From Candidatus Cloacimonadota bacterium (GTDB taxonomy: Bacteria > Cloacimonadota > Cloacimonadia > Cloacimonadales > TCS61), in the NCBI GenBank assembly GCA_030596265.1, contig JAUVKM010000100.1, positions 1 through 7,213 on the forward strand: a DNA stretch of 7,213 bases, read 5' to 3'. Of the stretch, positions 1 to 7,213 are shown piece after piece. Within the stretch, counting starts at the first letter, position 1; each line of letters opens with the position of its first letter. Made by a program: the position numbers and the translations under genes. The notes beneath the pieces are model-generated. The model had not been told where the DNA came from and did not search any database. It saw only the letters and a list, made by a program, of their open reading frames with translations.

Positions 1-1
1 T

Positions 2-610
2 ATCAGTGTAACAATGGATGTAGAACCGGATGGTGAGATATCATTCTATAGAAAAGTCTCTTCTGAAAGTGGCGGTTCAAGTTATTTTTATGATGGGATA
101 GTCTTTTATATTGATGGAGTGGAACAAGATAAATGGCAGGGCGAAGTTGCCTGGAGCCAAGTAAGTTTTCCAGTGCCAGCCGGAATAGACGTTGAATTCA
201 AGTGGACATATGAGAAAGATGGTTCTGTTAGTAGTGGAAGTGATTGTGGTTGGATTGATGAGATCATATTCCCTGCATCAGGTAGTGGAACAGATATTGA
301 TGATTTCAGTACAGAAGATATGATTACTGAACTCAGTGGTAACTATCCGAATCCATTCAATCCTACAACCAACATTAAATTCAATTTAAAAAATGATTCC
401 AAAGTATCACTGGTAATCTACAATATACGTGGTCAGAAAGTGAGAACACTGGTTAATGATAATCTACAGGCTGGTTCTCATTCTATAGTCTGGGACGGAA
501 GAGATGAATCCGGTAAAAGTGTATCTAGTGGAGTATACTTCAATGGTTTCGATGCGTCCTCTATGAACGGTGATTACACCAGCATTAAGAAAATGATACT
601 ATTGAAATAA
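2..610 (+). CDS. C-terminal part of a secreted multidomain protein with MAM-like and T9SS sorting domains (5' end outside window)
   Basis: The frame is open from base 2 with no stop upstream of the first ATG at 14. That ATG lies inside a conserved domain, so the true start is outside the window and the ATG is an internal Met. Numbering from it, residues 1 to about 92 are the second half of a MAM-like beta-sandwich domain (GEISFYRKVSSE near the start, a GWIDEIIFP strand at the end), matching a domain of the protein at 807-4592. A short acidic linker follows, then a FlgD-like Ig domain (residues 110-198) opening with NYPNPFNP and ending SIKKMILLK. In FCB bacteria this form is a T9SS C-terminal sorting signal, which directs export and surface attachment and is normally cleaved. 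The N-terminal part is unseen. By analogy with its neighbours it could be another C25 peptidase, but this fragment does not show it. A terminator lies 89 bases after the stop. Confidence 0.9.
   Translation: MSVTMDVEPDGEISFYRKVSSESGGSSYFYDGIVFYIDGVEQDKWQGEVAWSQVSFPVPAGIDVEFKWTYEKDGSVSSGSDCGWIDEIIFPASGSGTDIDDFSTEDMITELSGNYPNPFNPTTNIKFNLKNDSKVSLVIYNIRGQKVRTLVNDNLQAGSHSIVWDGRDESGKSVSSGVYFNGFDASSMNGDYTSIKKMILLK
341..610 (+). repeat. Sorting-domain module, copy 1 (paralogous to 4320-4592)
   Basis: This segment codes for the FlgD-like T9SS sorting domain of the first gene. It is a direct paralogous repeat of 4320-4592. By hand alignment the two proteins agree in 76 of 90 columns. The DNA contains a 32-base identical block (428-459 here, 4407-4438 there) and shorter identical blocks at 394-411 and 509-525. 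Confidence 0.85.
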
Positions 611-652
611 GGATAAGTATGTGGGGATAGCCTATTGAGCTGCCCAAAAAAA

Positions 653-671
653 GGTAGATCAATGATCTGCC
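653..671. other. Small hairpin preceded by an A-run; terminator-like on the minus strand
   Basis: GGTAGATC (653-660) and GATCTGCC (664-671) can pair over eight positions, with one G-T wobble and a three-base loop. Seven A residues lie directly upstream (646-652). Read on the minus strand, this is a GC-containing hairpin followed by a T-run, the layout of an intrinsic terminator. No minus-strand gene is visible here for it to serve. It may act as an mRNA 3' structure for the first gene, or be fortuitous. Confidence 0.4.
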
Positions 672-698
672 ACTACGAAGAATAGTAGAGTTAAATAT

Positions 699-734
699 AA
701 AGCCCAGTTTGGTAATTGCTGAACTGGGCTTTTT
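699..734 (+). terminator. Rho-independent terminator of the first gene
   Basis: AAAGCCCAGTT (699-709) pairs perfectly with AACTGGGCTTT (722-732) across a 12-base loop, giving an 11-bp stem whose core is GCCCAG/CTGGGC. The run of T at 730-734 continues the stem, and the DNA beyond is A/T only up to 755. It lies 89 bases after the stop at 610. It separates the first gene from the downstream pair, which therefore needs its own promoter. Confidence 0.9.
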
Positions 735-772
735 AATAATTAAATATTTTTTTTTGGAACCTTTATTGCGTT

Positions 773-778
773 TATAAT
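773..778 (+). promoter_or_regulatory. Candidate -10 box for the second and third genes
   Basis: A perfect TATAAT lies 28 bases before the ATG at 807, downstream of the terminator, where a promoter is needed. The upstream match is poor: TTGGAA (754-759) is only 13 bases away, and the 17-base position falls in a T tract. In A/T-rich DNA a TATAAT can arise by chance, and FCB bacteria often use a different -33/-7 consensus, so the box is only a candidate. Confidence 0.35.
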
Positions 779-806
779 AAAAATAAATAATATAAGGAGT
801 TAATTC

Positions 807-3800
807 ATGAAAATGAGATTAATATTTATTCTAATTAGTTTTACAATGATAACTGCGGTTCTTTCCGCAACTGCCATAAACAAGGAATTTACATTTGATG
901 AACCAACAATTAAAAAAATTGATAACTATGATAGGATCACAATTGACGGACTATCCTACAATTATGAACTGGGGCATCCGGAAATTCCTGTTTTACCAGT
1001 TCAGCTTATCATTCCTGCAGGAGAAGAAGCGGTAAGTGTAGAAATAAGTTATAAAAATGCTGAGCCTGTAACAGGTATCTTTAATGTTTATCCACGTCAA
1101 AAACCATATCCAATTAGTTATGAAGGTGAGGTTTCATTTGTAGAACCTGCAGATGAGATCTATTCTAAAAACGAATTTTATCCTGCTGAATTAGTTTCTG
1201 AAGTTACTACGCAATATCTACGCGGACATTCAATTGCACTTCTAAATCTTTTTCCGGTACAATATAATCCAGTAACCAAAGAGTTGCTTTATTACAGTTC
1301 TATCACTATCTCTATTGAGACAAAGCAAACAGCAGAAGCAATTTCTTCTTTCCAAAAATTCTACCGTGATGATACCTTGACTAAAAACAGGGTTAAACAG
1401 CTTGTCTCTAATCCGGAAGAAATATCAACCTATCCTGCAGCAAACAGAAATCGTGAAATTACTTTTGATTATATCATTATTACAAGCTCTGCTTTCGAAT
1501 CCAATTTTTCTGATTTTATAGAATTCAAGATGCAGCAAGGATATAATGTATTTTTAAAGACAACTAACGAAATCTATACTGAATATACTGGAGCAGACAA
1601 TAGCGAAAAGGTAAGAAATTTTATTATTGATGCCTACGAAACTATGGGAGCAGAATACATCCTTCTGGGTGGAGATACTGCTATAGTTCCTTATAGAGGT
1701 TTTTGGGTCAATTCTTATGGTACAGAAGACTATAATATTCCATCAGATCTTTATTTTTCCGGTTTAGATAGAGTAGGTACAGGCACAGGACCTGATTGGA
1801 ATGTGGATGGAGACAACAAATGGGGTGAGCATGTTGAAGCAGATTACTACAGCGAAGTATATCTTGGAAGGATCTCTGCTGGAAATTCCGCTGAATTTTC
1901 CGCTGCTTTCAATAAACAGATGATGTATCAGGATAGCCCTGTTATTGCTGATCTGGAAAAATCTTTAATGGTTGGGGAAGAGCTTAATAATAGCCCTCAA
2001 ACAAATGGTGGAGTCTATAAAAATGAAATAGTTACGGGTGGATACTTCAACGGTTATTCAACTGCCGGACTTCCTGCAAATTTCACTAATGATACTCTTT
2101 ATGACATGAATGGATATTGGAGTGCCAGCCAACTTTTTACTAAAATGAATAGCGGTATTAACCTCCTTAACCACTTAGGACATTCAGGTGTTCAATATAA
2201 TATGAAGTTATACAATAGTGACGTTACTAACACCAACATTACTGCAAACGGTGTAAACCATGACTATTTTATCATTTACAGTCAAGGTTGTTTGCCAGCA
2301 GCTTTCGAGCAGGACTGTATAGCGGAAAAATTTACAACTATTGAAAATGGTTGTGCAGTTTTCGTAGGAAACTCCCGTTATGGATGGTATCAGCCAGGTG
2401 GAACAAATTCCAGTTCTCAATTAATGGATAGAGAATTCTTCGATGCATTATTTGGAGAAGATATAACACAAGTTGGACCAATGAATGCTGATTCTAAAGA
2501 AGATAACGCAAGTCAGTGTGGAAATGATAATATTAGATGGGTTTATTATGAACTTATCTTATTTGGTGATCCATCTCTGGATATTTGGACAGCAATCCCG
2601 GAAGATATTATTGCTACATTCCAACCTAGCATTCCAATGGGAACAACAGAAATTGATTTCCAAACCGATGCACCTTATGCACGTATCGGACTTATTCAAA
2701 ATGGAGAAATGATTGGGAATGGTACTGCGGATGCCAGCGGAAATGCAACTATTGAGTTTTTTGAAGTTGTAACAATGCCGGAAACAATCTCAGTTTCAAT
2801 TATTGCACATAATAAAAATCGCTTTGAATCTGAATTATTGATCATTTCTAATGAGCCATATGTAATTTTTGAATCATATACCGTTAATGATATATTAGGA
2901 AATGGAAATTCTCTACCAGATTTTGATGAGAGTATCACTTTTGATATGTCTCTTCAAAATGTGGGAACCGTAACAGCTAATGATGTAACTGCAACTCTTT
3001 CAGAAGAAGATGATTATATAAATATTACTTCAGATAATAATACCTTTGGTGATATGATAACTCAACAGATCGTAACTGTTTCGGATGCATTTGCTTTGGA
3101 TATTGCAGATGATGTACCGGATCAACATAATGTATTATTTACGATCGTGTCGTCTGGGGAGGGTCAGGATGATTGGACATCTACTTTCAATATGACAGTA
3201 AATGCTCCGGAATTATTCTCAAACTCATTTGTTGTCAGTGATATTTCCGGCAACAATAATGGAGTCATTGATCCGGGAGAAGATGCAAATATTATTATCA
3301 CCGCCGAGAATGTTGGTCATGCAAATTCTCCAATAACATTTGTTCACCTTACTTGTGATAACAGTGATATAATAATTGAAAACGATCTTATTGAAATCGG
3401 TCAAATTGCAGCGCAGAGCAACGCTAATGCAGTTTTTGCAATAACTGCTGACTCGGCTATACCGGTAGGCACCAGTGTAACGTTCCAAGTATCTATCATT
3501 TCAGGTTCCTATGACTTTAGTACTTCTTTCTCAAAATGGATTGGAATAATTGTTGAAGATTTTGAAAGTGGTAATTTCACAGCTTTTCCATGGGAATTTT
3601 CCGGTAATGCTGACTGGATAATTACAACAGATTCCTATGAAGGTTCATACTCTGCAAAATCAGGTACAATTGGAGATAATGCACAATCTAATTTAGTCTT
3701 AGAACTTGATGTTTTAGCTGACGGAGACATCAGCTTTTACAGAAAGGTTTCTTCCGAACTTAATTATGATTATCTTAGATTCTATATTGATAATGTACAG

Positions 3801-4592
3801 ATGGAGCAGTGGAGTGGTAATGTAAGCTGGGGAGAAGAGACTTATCCAATCTCTGCCGGAATTCATACTGTCGAGTGGAGATATGTAAAAGATCAAGGTG
3901 TTACCGGAGGAACAGACTGTGCACAGGTCGACTTCATTACATTCCCCGATCTTGGGATTACTTCACTTCCTATCATTAATGCAAATCCGAATATCGTAAA
4001 TATTGAATTAGGCATAGATGAAATAAGTGAAGAGATAATTGAACTCACAAATATTGGTGGTGGAACATTAAATTACACTATAACATTAACAGATTCACCT
4101 GAGTGGCTTGCAGTAGATCCTGCAAACGGTAGTTTAACTTACGGTGAAATGGATGAAATTACACTAAGCTTTGATACTGACGGGCTTGAAATAGGGCAAT
4201 ATACAAGTTCAATGCTGATAGAAGATGAACTTGGCGAACAGACATCTGTACCCGTTACACTTAACGTAACTAATACAGGAATAATTGATAACCTGCCAAT
4301 GGTAACAGAATTAATCGGCAATTATCCGAATCCATTTAACCCTTCAACAAATATTCAATTCAGTTTAAAAACTGATTCCAAAGTATCACTTATGATCTAT
4401 AATATTCGTGGTCAGAAAGTGAGAACACTGGTTAATGACAACTTACAGGCTGGATATCATTCCATAGTTTGGAATGGAAGAGATGATTCCGGTAAAAGTG
4501 TATCAAGCGGAGTATATTTCAACGGTTTCGATTCGTCTGATGAAAACGGCGGAAAATATACTAGCATAAAAAAGGTAATCCTTTTAAAATAA
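807..4592 (+). CDS. Secreted gingipain-like cysteine peptidase, family C25, divergent subtype, with T9SS sorting domain
   Basis: This is a complete 1261-residue protein. AAGGAG (794-799) lies 7 bases before the ATG and a signal peptide follows directly, which fixes the start. The signal peptide covers about residues 1-21 (cleavage near AVLSA). A C25-type propeptide covers about 25-215. The C25 catalytic domain covers about 219-592: a DLYFSGLD motif, an acidic DWNVDGDNKWGE stretch (330-341) that may bind calcium, probable catalytic His459 in NHLGHSG, probable nucleophile Cys495 in YSQGCLPAAFE, and a closing LFGDPSL. Then come an Ig-like domain (about 594-684), two CARDB-like domains (685-801 and 802 to about 912, the second opening with NNGVIDPGE), a MAM-like domain (917-1047), a BACON-like domain (about 1054-1156) and the FlgD-like sorting domain (1167-1261, NYPNPFNP to KKVILLK). 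The expected role is extracellular or surface-bound protein digestion. The active-site setting differs from RgpB and Kgp, so cleavage specificity is unknown. It is probably co-transcribed with the peptidase 21 bases downstream. Confidence 0.93.
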   Translation: MKMRLIFILISFTMITAVLSATAINKEFTFDEPTIKKIDNYDRITIDGLSYNYELGHPEIPVLPVQLIIPAGEEAVSVEISYKNAEPVTGIFNVYPRQKPYPISYEGEVSFVEPADEIYSKNEFYPAELVSEVTTQYLRGHSIALLNLFPVQYNPVTKELLYYSSITISIETKQTAEAISSFQKFYRDDTLTKNRVKQLVSNPEEISTYPAANRNREITFDYIIITSSAFESNFSDFIEFKMQQGYNVFLKTTNEIYTEYTGADNSEKVRNFIIDAYETMGAEYILLGGDTAIVPYRGFWVNSYGTEDYNIPSDLYFSGLDRVGTGTGPDWNVDGDNKWGEHVEADYYSEVYLGRISAGNSAEFSAAFNKQMMYQDSPVIADLEKSLMVGEELNNSPQTNGGVYKNEIVTGGYFNGYSTAGLPANFTNDTLYDMNGYWSASQLFTKMNSGINLLNHLGHSGVQYNMKLYNSDVTNTNITANGVNHDYFIIYSQGCLPAAFEQDCIAEKFTTIENGCAVFVGNSRYGWYQPGGTNSSSQLMDREFFDALFGEDITQVGPMNADSKEDNASQCGNDNIRWVYYELILFGDPSLDIWTAIPEDIIATFQPSIPMGTTEIDFQTDAPYARIGLIQNGEMIGNGTADASGNATIEFFEVVTMPETISVSIIAHNKNRFESELLIISNEPYVIFESYTVNDILGNGNSLPDFDESITFDMSLQNVGTVTANDVTATLSEEDDYINITSDNNTFGDMITQQIVTVSDAFALDIADDVPDQHNVLFTIVSSGEGQDDWTSTFNMTVNAPELFSNSFVVSDISGNNNGVIDPGEDANIIITAENVGHANSPITFVHLTCDNSDIIIENDLIEIGQIAAQSNANAVFAITADSAIPVGTSVTFQVSIISGSYDFSTSFSKWIGIIVEDFESGNFTAFPWEFSGNADWIITTDSYEGSYSAKSGTIGDNAQSNLVLELDVLADGDISFYRKVSSELNYDYLRFYIDNVQMEQWSGNVSWGEETYPISAGIHTVEWRYVKDQGVTGGTDCAQVDFITFPDLGITSLPIINANPNIVNIELGIDEISEEIIELTNIGGGTLNYTITLTDSPEWLAVDPANGSLTYGEMDEITLSFDTDGLEIGQYTSSMLIEDELGEQTSVPVTLNVTNTGIIDNLPMVTELIGNYPNPFNPSTNIQFSLKTDSKVSLMIYNIRGQKVRTLVNDNLQAGYHSIVWNGRDDSGKSVSSGVYFNGFDSSDENGGKYTSIKKVILLK
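4320..4592 (+). repeat. Sorting-domain module, copy 2 (paralogous to 341-610)
   Basis: This segment codes for residues 1172-1261 of the second gene, the FlgD-like T9SS sorting domain. It is the partner of 341-610. The identical DNA blocks are at 4407-4438 (32 bases), 4373-4390 (18 bases) and 4488-4504 (17 bases). Outside these blocks many codons differ at the third base. Confidence 0.85.
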
Positions 4593-4613
4593 ATAAAAAG
4601 TGGAGGAACTTTT

Positions 4614-7213
4614 ATGAAAAATAGTAAATTTAATATTACTATAATTTTGATCTTGGCTTTAAGCAGTACATTGTTATTTGCAGAAAGCGGATATAATGTA
4701 AACTTCTCACAGTCAACGAATGCTGAGATCACTTTAGATTTTGATCTCGGTAATTACAGTTTAGAACAAGTTACAAAAAATGGTGTAACTTATTCTACAA
4801 TCAATTTTGAAAACAGCGTAACAACAAAGAAAAATGGATTTGCAGAACTTCCTTTCATCCATGCAGCTGTACAGCTATCAGACACAAAGAATGTAACAAC
4901 AGAAGTAATCACTAATGATTATGTTGAATATCTGCTTGATCATCCGCTTCTACCTTCTCGTGGAACTATCTACCGTAATCAAGATCCATCTTCTATCCCA
5001 TATGAAGTTGCTGATGCATCTATAACTGATGAATTCTATCCGGGAAATATCGCAGAGACAATGGAACCTTTTATTATTCGTGATATCAGGGGTAATCTAG
5101 TTTATGTATATCCTTTTCAATACAATGCAGAACAAAATATCTTAAGAGTATTTGAAAGTGTTACTGTAAAACTTACAGAAAATAGTTCAACTTCAATAAA
5201 TCCATTAAACACTACACCGGAACGTATAACAAAAGCGATGAATTCACTTTATAAATCTGTATTCATTAATTACACCGAAACCAGATTTGAACATGAATTG
5301 GATGAATTCGGTTCCATCCTTGTTATTCACACACCTCGTGATGCAGCAGTCATACTTCCTTACATCGAATGGAAAAGAGAAAAGGGTTTCACCGTTTATG
5401 TAGAAGAAGTAGCTACGGGTACCAATGTGACATCTCTTGTAAGTTCTCAATTTTCCAGCCATAATGATATTCTTTATGTACAGCTTGTTGGAGATTGGAA
5501 TGACATTTCCGGCACAACAATAAGTGGAACAGCAACTGATCCAACTTTAGGTTGTGTTGTTGGAGGAGATGTATATCCGGATCTTATTGTTGGAAGATTC
5601 TCTGCAAGTAATGCCGGTCAAGTTACTACTCAGGTAAATAAGACAATAGGTTATGAAAAAACTCCTGAGATCGGTGGTGATTGGTATAGTAAGGGTTTGG
5701 GCATTGGATCAAACGAAGGAGCTGGATCAGGTGATGATGGTGAAGCAGATTATGTTCATATTGATGTGATCAAAGATGATAAACTTCTACCATTTACTTA
5801 TACTGAAGTAGCAGAAGCATACGGAAATCCTTCTATGGCTTTGGTTTCCGGTCCTGTTAATGAAGGGCTTACTATAATTAATTATTGTGGTCATGGTTCA
5901 ACTACAAGTTGGGTAACATCAGGCTTTAATAATTCTGCTGTAAACAATCTTTCAAATGGAGACAAACTTCCATTTATTATTTCTGTAGCCTGTGTGAACG
6001 GAAATTTCCAAAGTGCGGAATGCTTTGCAGAAGCTTGGTTGCATAAATCTGGTGGTGGAGCTGTTGGAATGTTAGCCTCTACTATTAATATGAGCTGGGC
6101 TCCTCCCATGAGAGGTCAGGATTATATTAATGATCTACTTATTGGTGGATATGATTATGCTGCTCATCCCGGGCAGAACGGTATAACTACTGATGTTCAA
6201 AAAACAACTTACGGAGCAGTATGCCTGAATGGATCTATACTTATGACTGTGGAAGATTATAGTAGTGGCTTAAATGAAATGCGGCACTGGACAATATTTG
6301 GTGATGCATCACTTCAAGTTAGAACAGATACCCCTCAAGAACTTTCACTTTCCAATACTGCTGTTTTAATGGGAATAGATTTTACTACAACTATAACAGC
6401 AGGAGGATCTCCGATTGAAGGAGCTATAGTTGTTCTTTCGCAAGATGATGAAGTTTTTTATGGTATTTCTGATTCTAATGGAGATGTTGCCATTACTCAT
6501 GAACTTGCTGCAGGAATTTGCACAATGGTTGTTTCCGGTTTTAACACAGAAACTCTTTACGATGACAATGTTACAGTAATTCCTCCGGGTGGACCATATT
6601 TATTATTGAGTTCATTTGAGGCACATGATGATAATAATAATATTCCTGAATATAATGAAGCTATAACTTTAGATGTATCTGTAGAAAATGTAGGGACAGA
6701 CAATGCAACCAACATAGCTATTACACTTAGTACTACCAATGACTATATCACAATTACTGATGCAGATGGAGCTGTTGCTCTTATCGAAGATGGCGAGATC
6801 GTTTCTCTTATCGACGCCTTTGCTTTTGATGTTGCAAATGATATTCCAGATCAGCACTCTGCAACATTCGACTTAGAAATGGTTGCTAGCGAAGGTACAT
6901 GGACATCTCAATTCAATATTACTTTCAATGCTCCATCTTTTGAAGCAGGTTCAATAGGAATAGCAGATTCAGGTGGAAATGGCATTCTAGATCCGGGTGA
7001 AACAGCTACACTTTCATTCCCGATTCTTAATGCAGGAAATGCCATCTCAGAAGATATTATTGCAGAGCTTTCCACTTCTTCTCCGGATATAATTACTATA
7101 ATTGATGGTACATTCAATATGACGGGATTGGGAATTGGTGAAGATGATATTGCCAGCTTCGATATTGAAGTAGCAGACGATGCAACACTTGGCTCAGATG
7201 CAAATTTCGAGTT
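4614..7213 (+). CDS. Gingipain-like cysteine peptidase, family C25, RgpB-like active site (3' end outside window)
   Basis: The frame is open for 866 codons from ATG 4614 to the window edge. GGAGG (4602-4606) lies 7 bases upstream. A signal peptide follows (1-23, cleavage after LLFA). A propeptide covers about 24-224, close to the roughly 205 residues known for RgpB. The C25 domain covers about 225-574: Glu368 (SNEGAG) and Asp379 (GEAD), catalytic His427 in NYCGHGSTTSW, nucleophile Cys460 in SVACVNGNF, Trp495 in STINMSWAPPMRGQD, and a closing FGDAS. The spacings Glu-Asp 11, Asp-His 48 and His-Cys 33 equal those of RgpB Glu152, Asp163, His211 and Cys244 (numbering from memory). Asp163 and Trp284 shape the Arg pocket of RgpB, so cleavage after Arg, or at least a basic residue, is inferred. 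Arg224 before FEHEL matches the RgpB self-cleavage point. Then come an IgSF-like domain (about 575-660), one CARDB-like domain (662-774) and the start of a second (from 775, DSGGNGILDPGE at 785-796). The C-terminus, where a sorting domain is expected, is not seen. Confidence 0.95.
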   Translation, partial: MKNSKFNITIILILALSSTLLFAESGYNVNFSQSTNAEITLDFDLGNYSLEQVTKNGVTYSTINFENSVTTKKNGFAELPFIHAAVQLSDTKNVTTEVITNDYVEYLLDHPLLPSRGTIYRNQDPSSIPYEVADASITDEFYPGNIAETMEPFIIRDIRGNLVYVYPFQYNAEQNILRVFESVTVKLTENSSTSINPLNTTPERITKAMNSLYKSVFINYTETRFEHELDEFGSILVIHTPRDAAVILPYIEWKREKGFTVYVEEVATGTNVTSLVSSQFSSHNDILYVQLVGDWNDISGTTISGTATDPTLGCVVGGDVYPDLIVGRFSASNAGQVTTQVNKTIGYEKTPEIGGDWYSKGLGIGSNEGAGSGDDGEADYVHIDVIKDDKLLPFTYTEVAEAYGNPSMALVSGPVNEGLTIINYCGHGSTTSWVTSGFNNSAVNNLSNGDKLPFIISVACVNGNFQSAECFAEAWLHKSGGGAVGMLASTINMSWAPPMRGQDYINDLLIGGYDYAAHPGQNGITTDVQKTTYGAVCLNGSILMTVEDYSSGLNEMRHWTIFGDASLQVRTDTPQELSLSNTAVLMGIDFTTTITAGGSPIEGAIVVLSQDDEVFYGISDSNGDVAITHELAAGICTMVVSGFNTETLYDDNVTVIPPGGPYLLLSSFEAHDDNNNIPEYNEAITLDVSVENVGTDNATNIAITLSTTNDYITITDADGAVALIEDGEIVSLIDAFAFDVANDIPDQHSATFDLEMVASEGTWTSQFNITFNAPSFEAGSIGIADSGGNGILDPGETATLSFPILNAGNAISEDIIAELSTSSPDIITIIDGTFNMTGLGIGEDDIASFDIEVADDATLGSDANFE

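Noticed and set aside
14..16. ATG at 14 as the start of the first gene
   Set aside because: The frame is open upstream to the window edge, no Shine-Dalgarno sequence precedes it, and it falls inside the MAM-like domain.
341..610. A flagellar hook-capping (FlgD) protein
   Set aside because: The domain resembles the FlgD Ig-like fold, but its place at the extreme C-terminus with NYPNPFNP and a KK-x-ILLK tail marks it as a T9SS-type sorting domain, not a flagellar part.
2208..2420. Minus-strand open frame of 70 codons inside the second gene
   Set aside because: It lies wholly within the C25 catalytic domain coding sequence, has no recognisable domain, and is a shadow of the + strand gene. The same applies to the other minus-strand frames within 2696-7117.
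2485..2712. Plus-strand open frame of 75 codons in another frame
   Set aside because: It overlaps the end of the C25 domain and the Ig-like domain of the second gene, where the main frame is well conserved. It shows no domain of its own.
4457..4732. Minus-strand frame crossing the junction of the second and third genes
   Set aside because: It is antisense to the sorting domain and to the signal peptide of the next gene, both well supported. Its hydrophobic stretch reflects only A/T-rich DNA.
807..7213. A defence system, toxin-antitoxin or other new multi-gene system
   Set aside because: All the genes with a visible N-terminus have signal peptides and extracellular domains of known families. 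Nothing seen points to a nucleic-acid or phage-related role.

Overview
The window is a stretch of secreted, multidomain protease genes, all on the + strand, in AT-rich DNA. It holds the 3' end of one surface or secreted protein (2-610), a complete gingipain-like cysteine peptidase of family C25 (807-4592), and the first 866 codons of a second, more canonical gingipain-like C25 peptidase (4614 to the window edge). No RNA gene, insertion sequence or CRISPR array was seen.

The likely source is a bacterium of the FCB group. Two completed C-termini end in a FlgD-like Ig domain that opens with NYPNPFNP and closes with a KK-x-ILLK tail, the usual form of the type IX secretion (T9SS/Por) sorting domain in this group. 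Large C25 peptidases with CARDB-like, MAM-like and BACON-like modules, combined with AT-rich DNA, fit Candidatus Cloacimonadota best. Ignavibacteria, Marinimicrobia or a related lineage remain possible. This placement is inference from style, not from a marker gene.

Layout: the first gene ends at 610. A 196-base intergenic region follows, with a small hairpin (653-671), a strong intrinsic terminator (699-734), a 9-T tract, and a TATAAT box (773-778) ahead of the second gene. The second and third genes are 21 bases apart with no terminator between them, so they are probably co-transcribed. Each has a signal peptide, a C25-type propeptide, a C25 catalytic domain, an Ig-like domain and tandem CARDB-like domains. 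The second gene then adds a MAM-like domain, a BACON-like domain and the sorting domain. The third is cut by the window edge inside its second CARDB-like domain.

The two peptidases belong to different C25 subtypes. The third gene keeps, at the same spacing as Porphyromonas RgpB, the catalytic His and Cys, the acidic residue of the Arg pocket and the pocket Trp. It also has an Arg at the place where RgpB cleaves off its own propeptide. The second gene keeps a His/Cys pair in a divergent setting and its specificity cannot be assigned. A reasonable inference is that they are exported to the cell surface or medium to digest protein. Nothing here requires a new kind of system; the points of most interest are the Arg-specificity and autoprocessing prediction, the pairing of two C25 subtypes in one operon, and the shuffling of C-terminal modules between neighbours.
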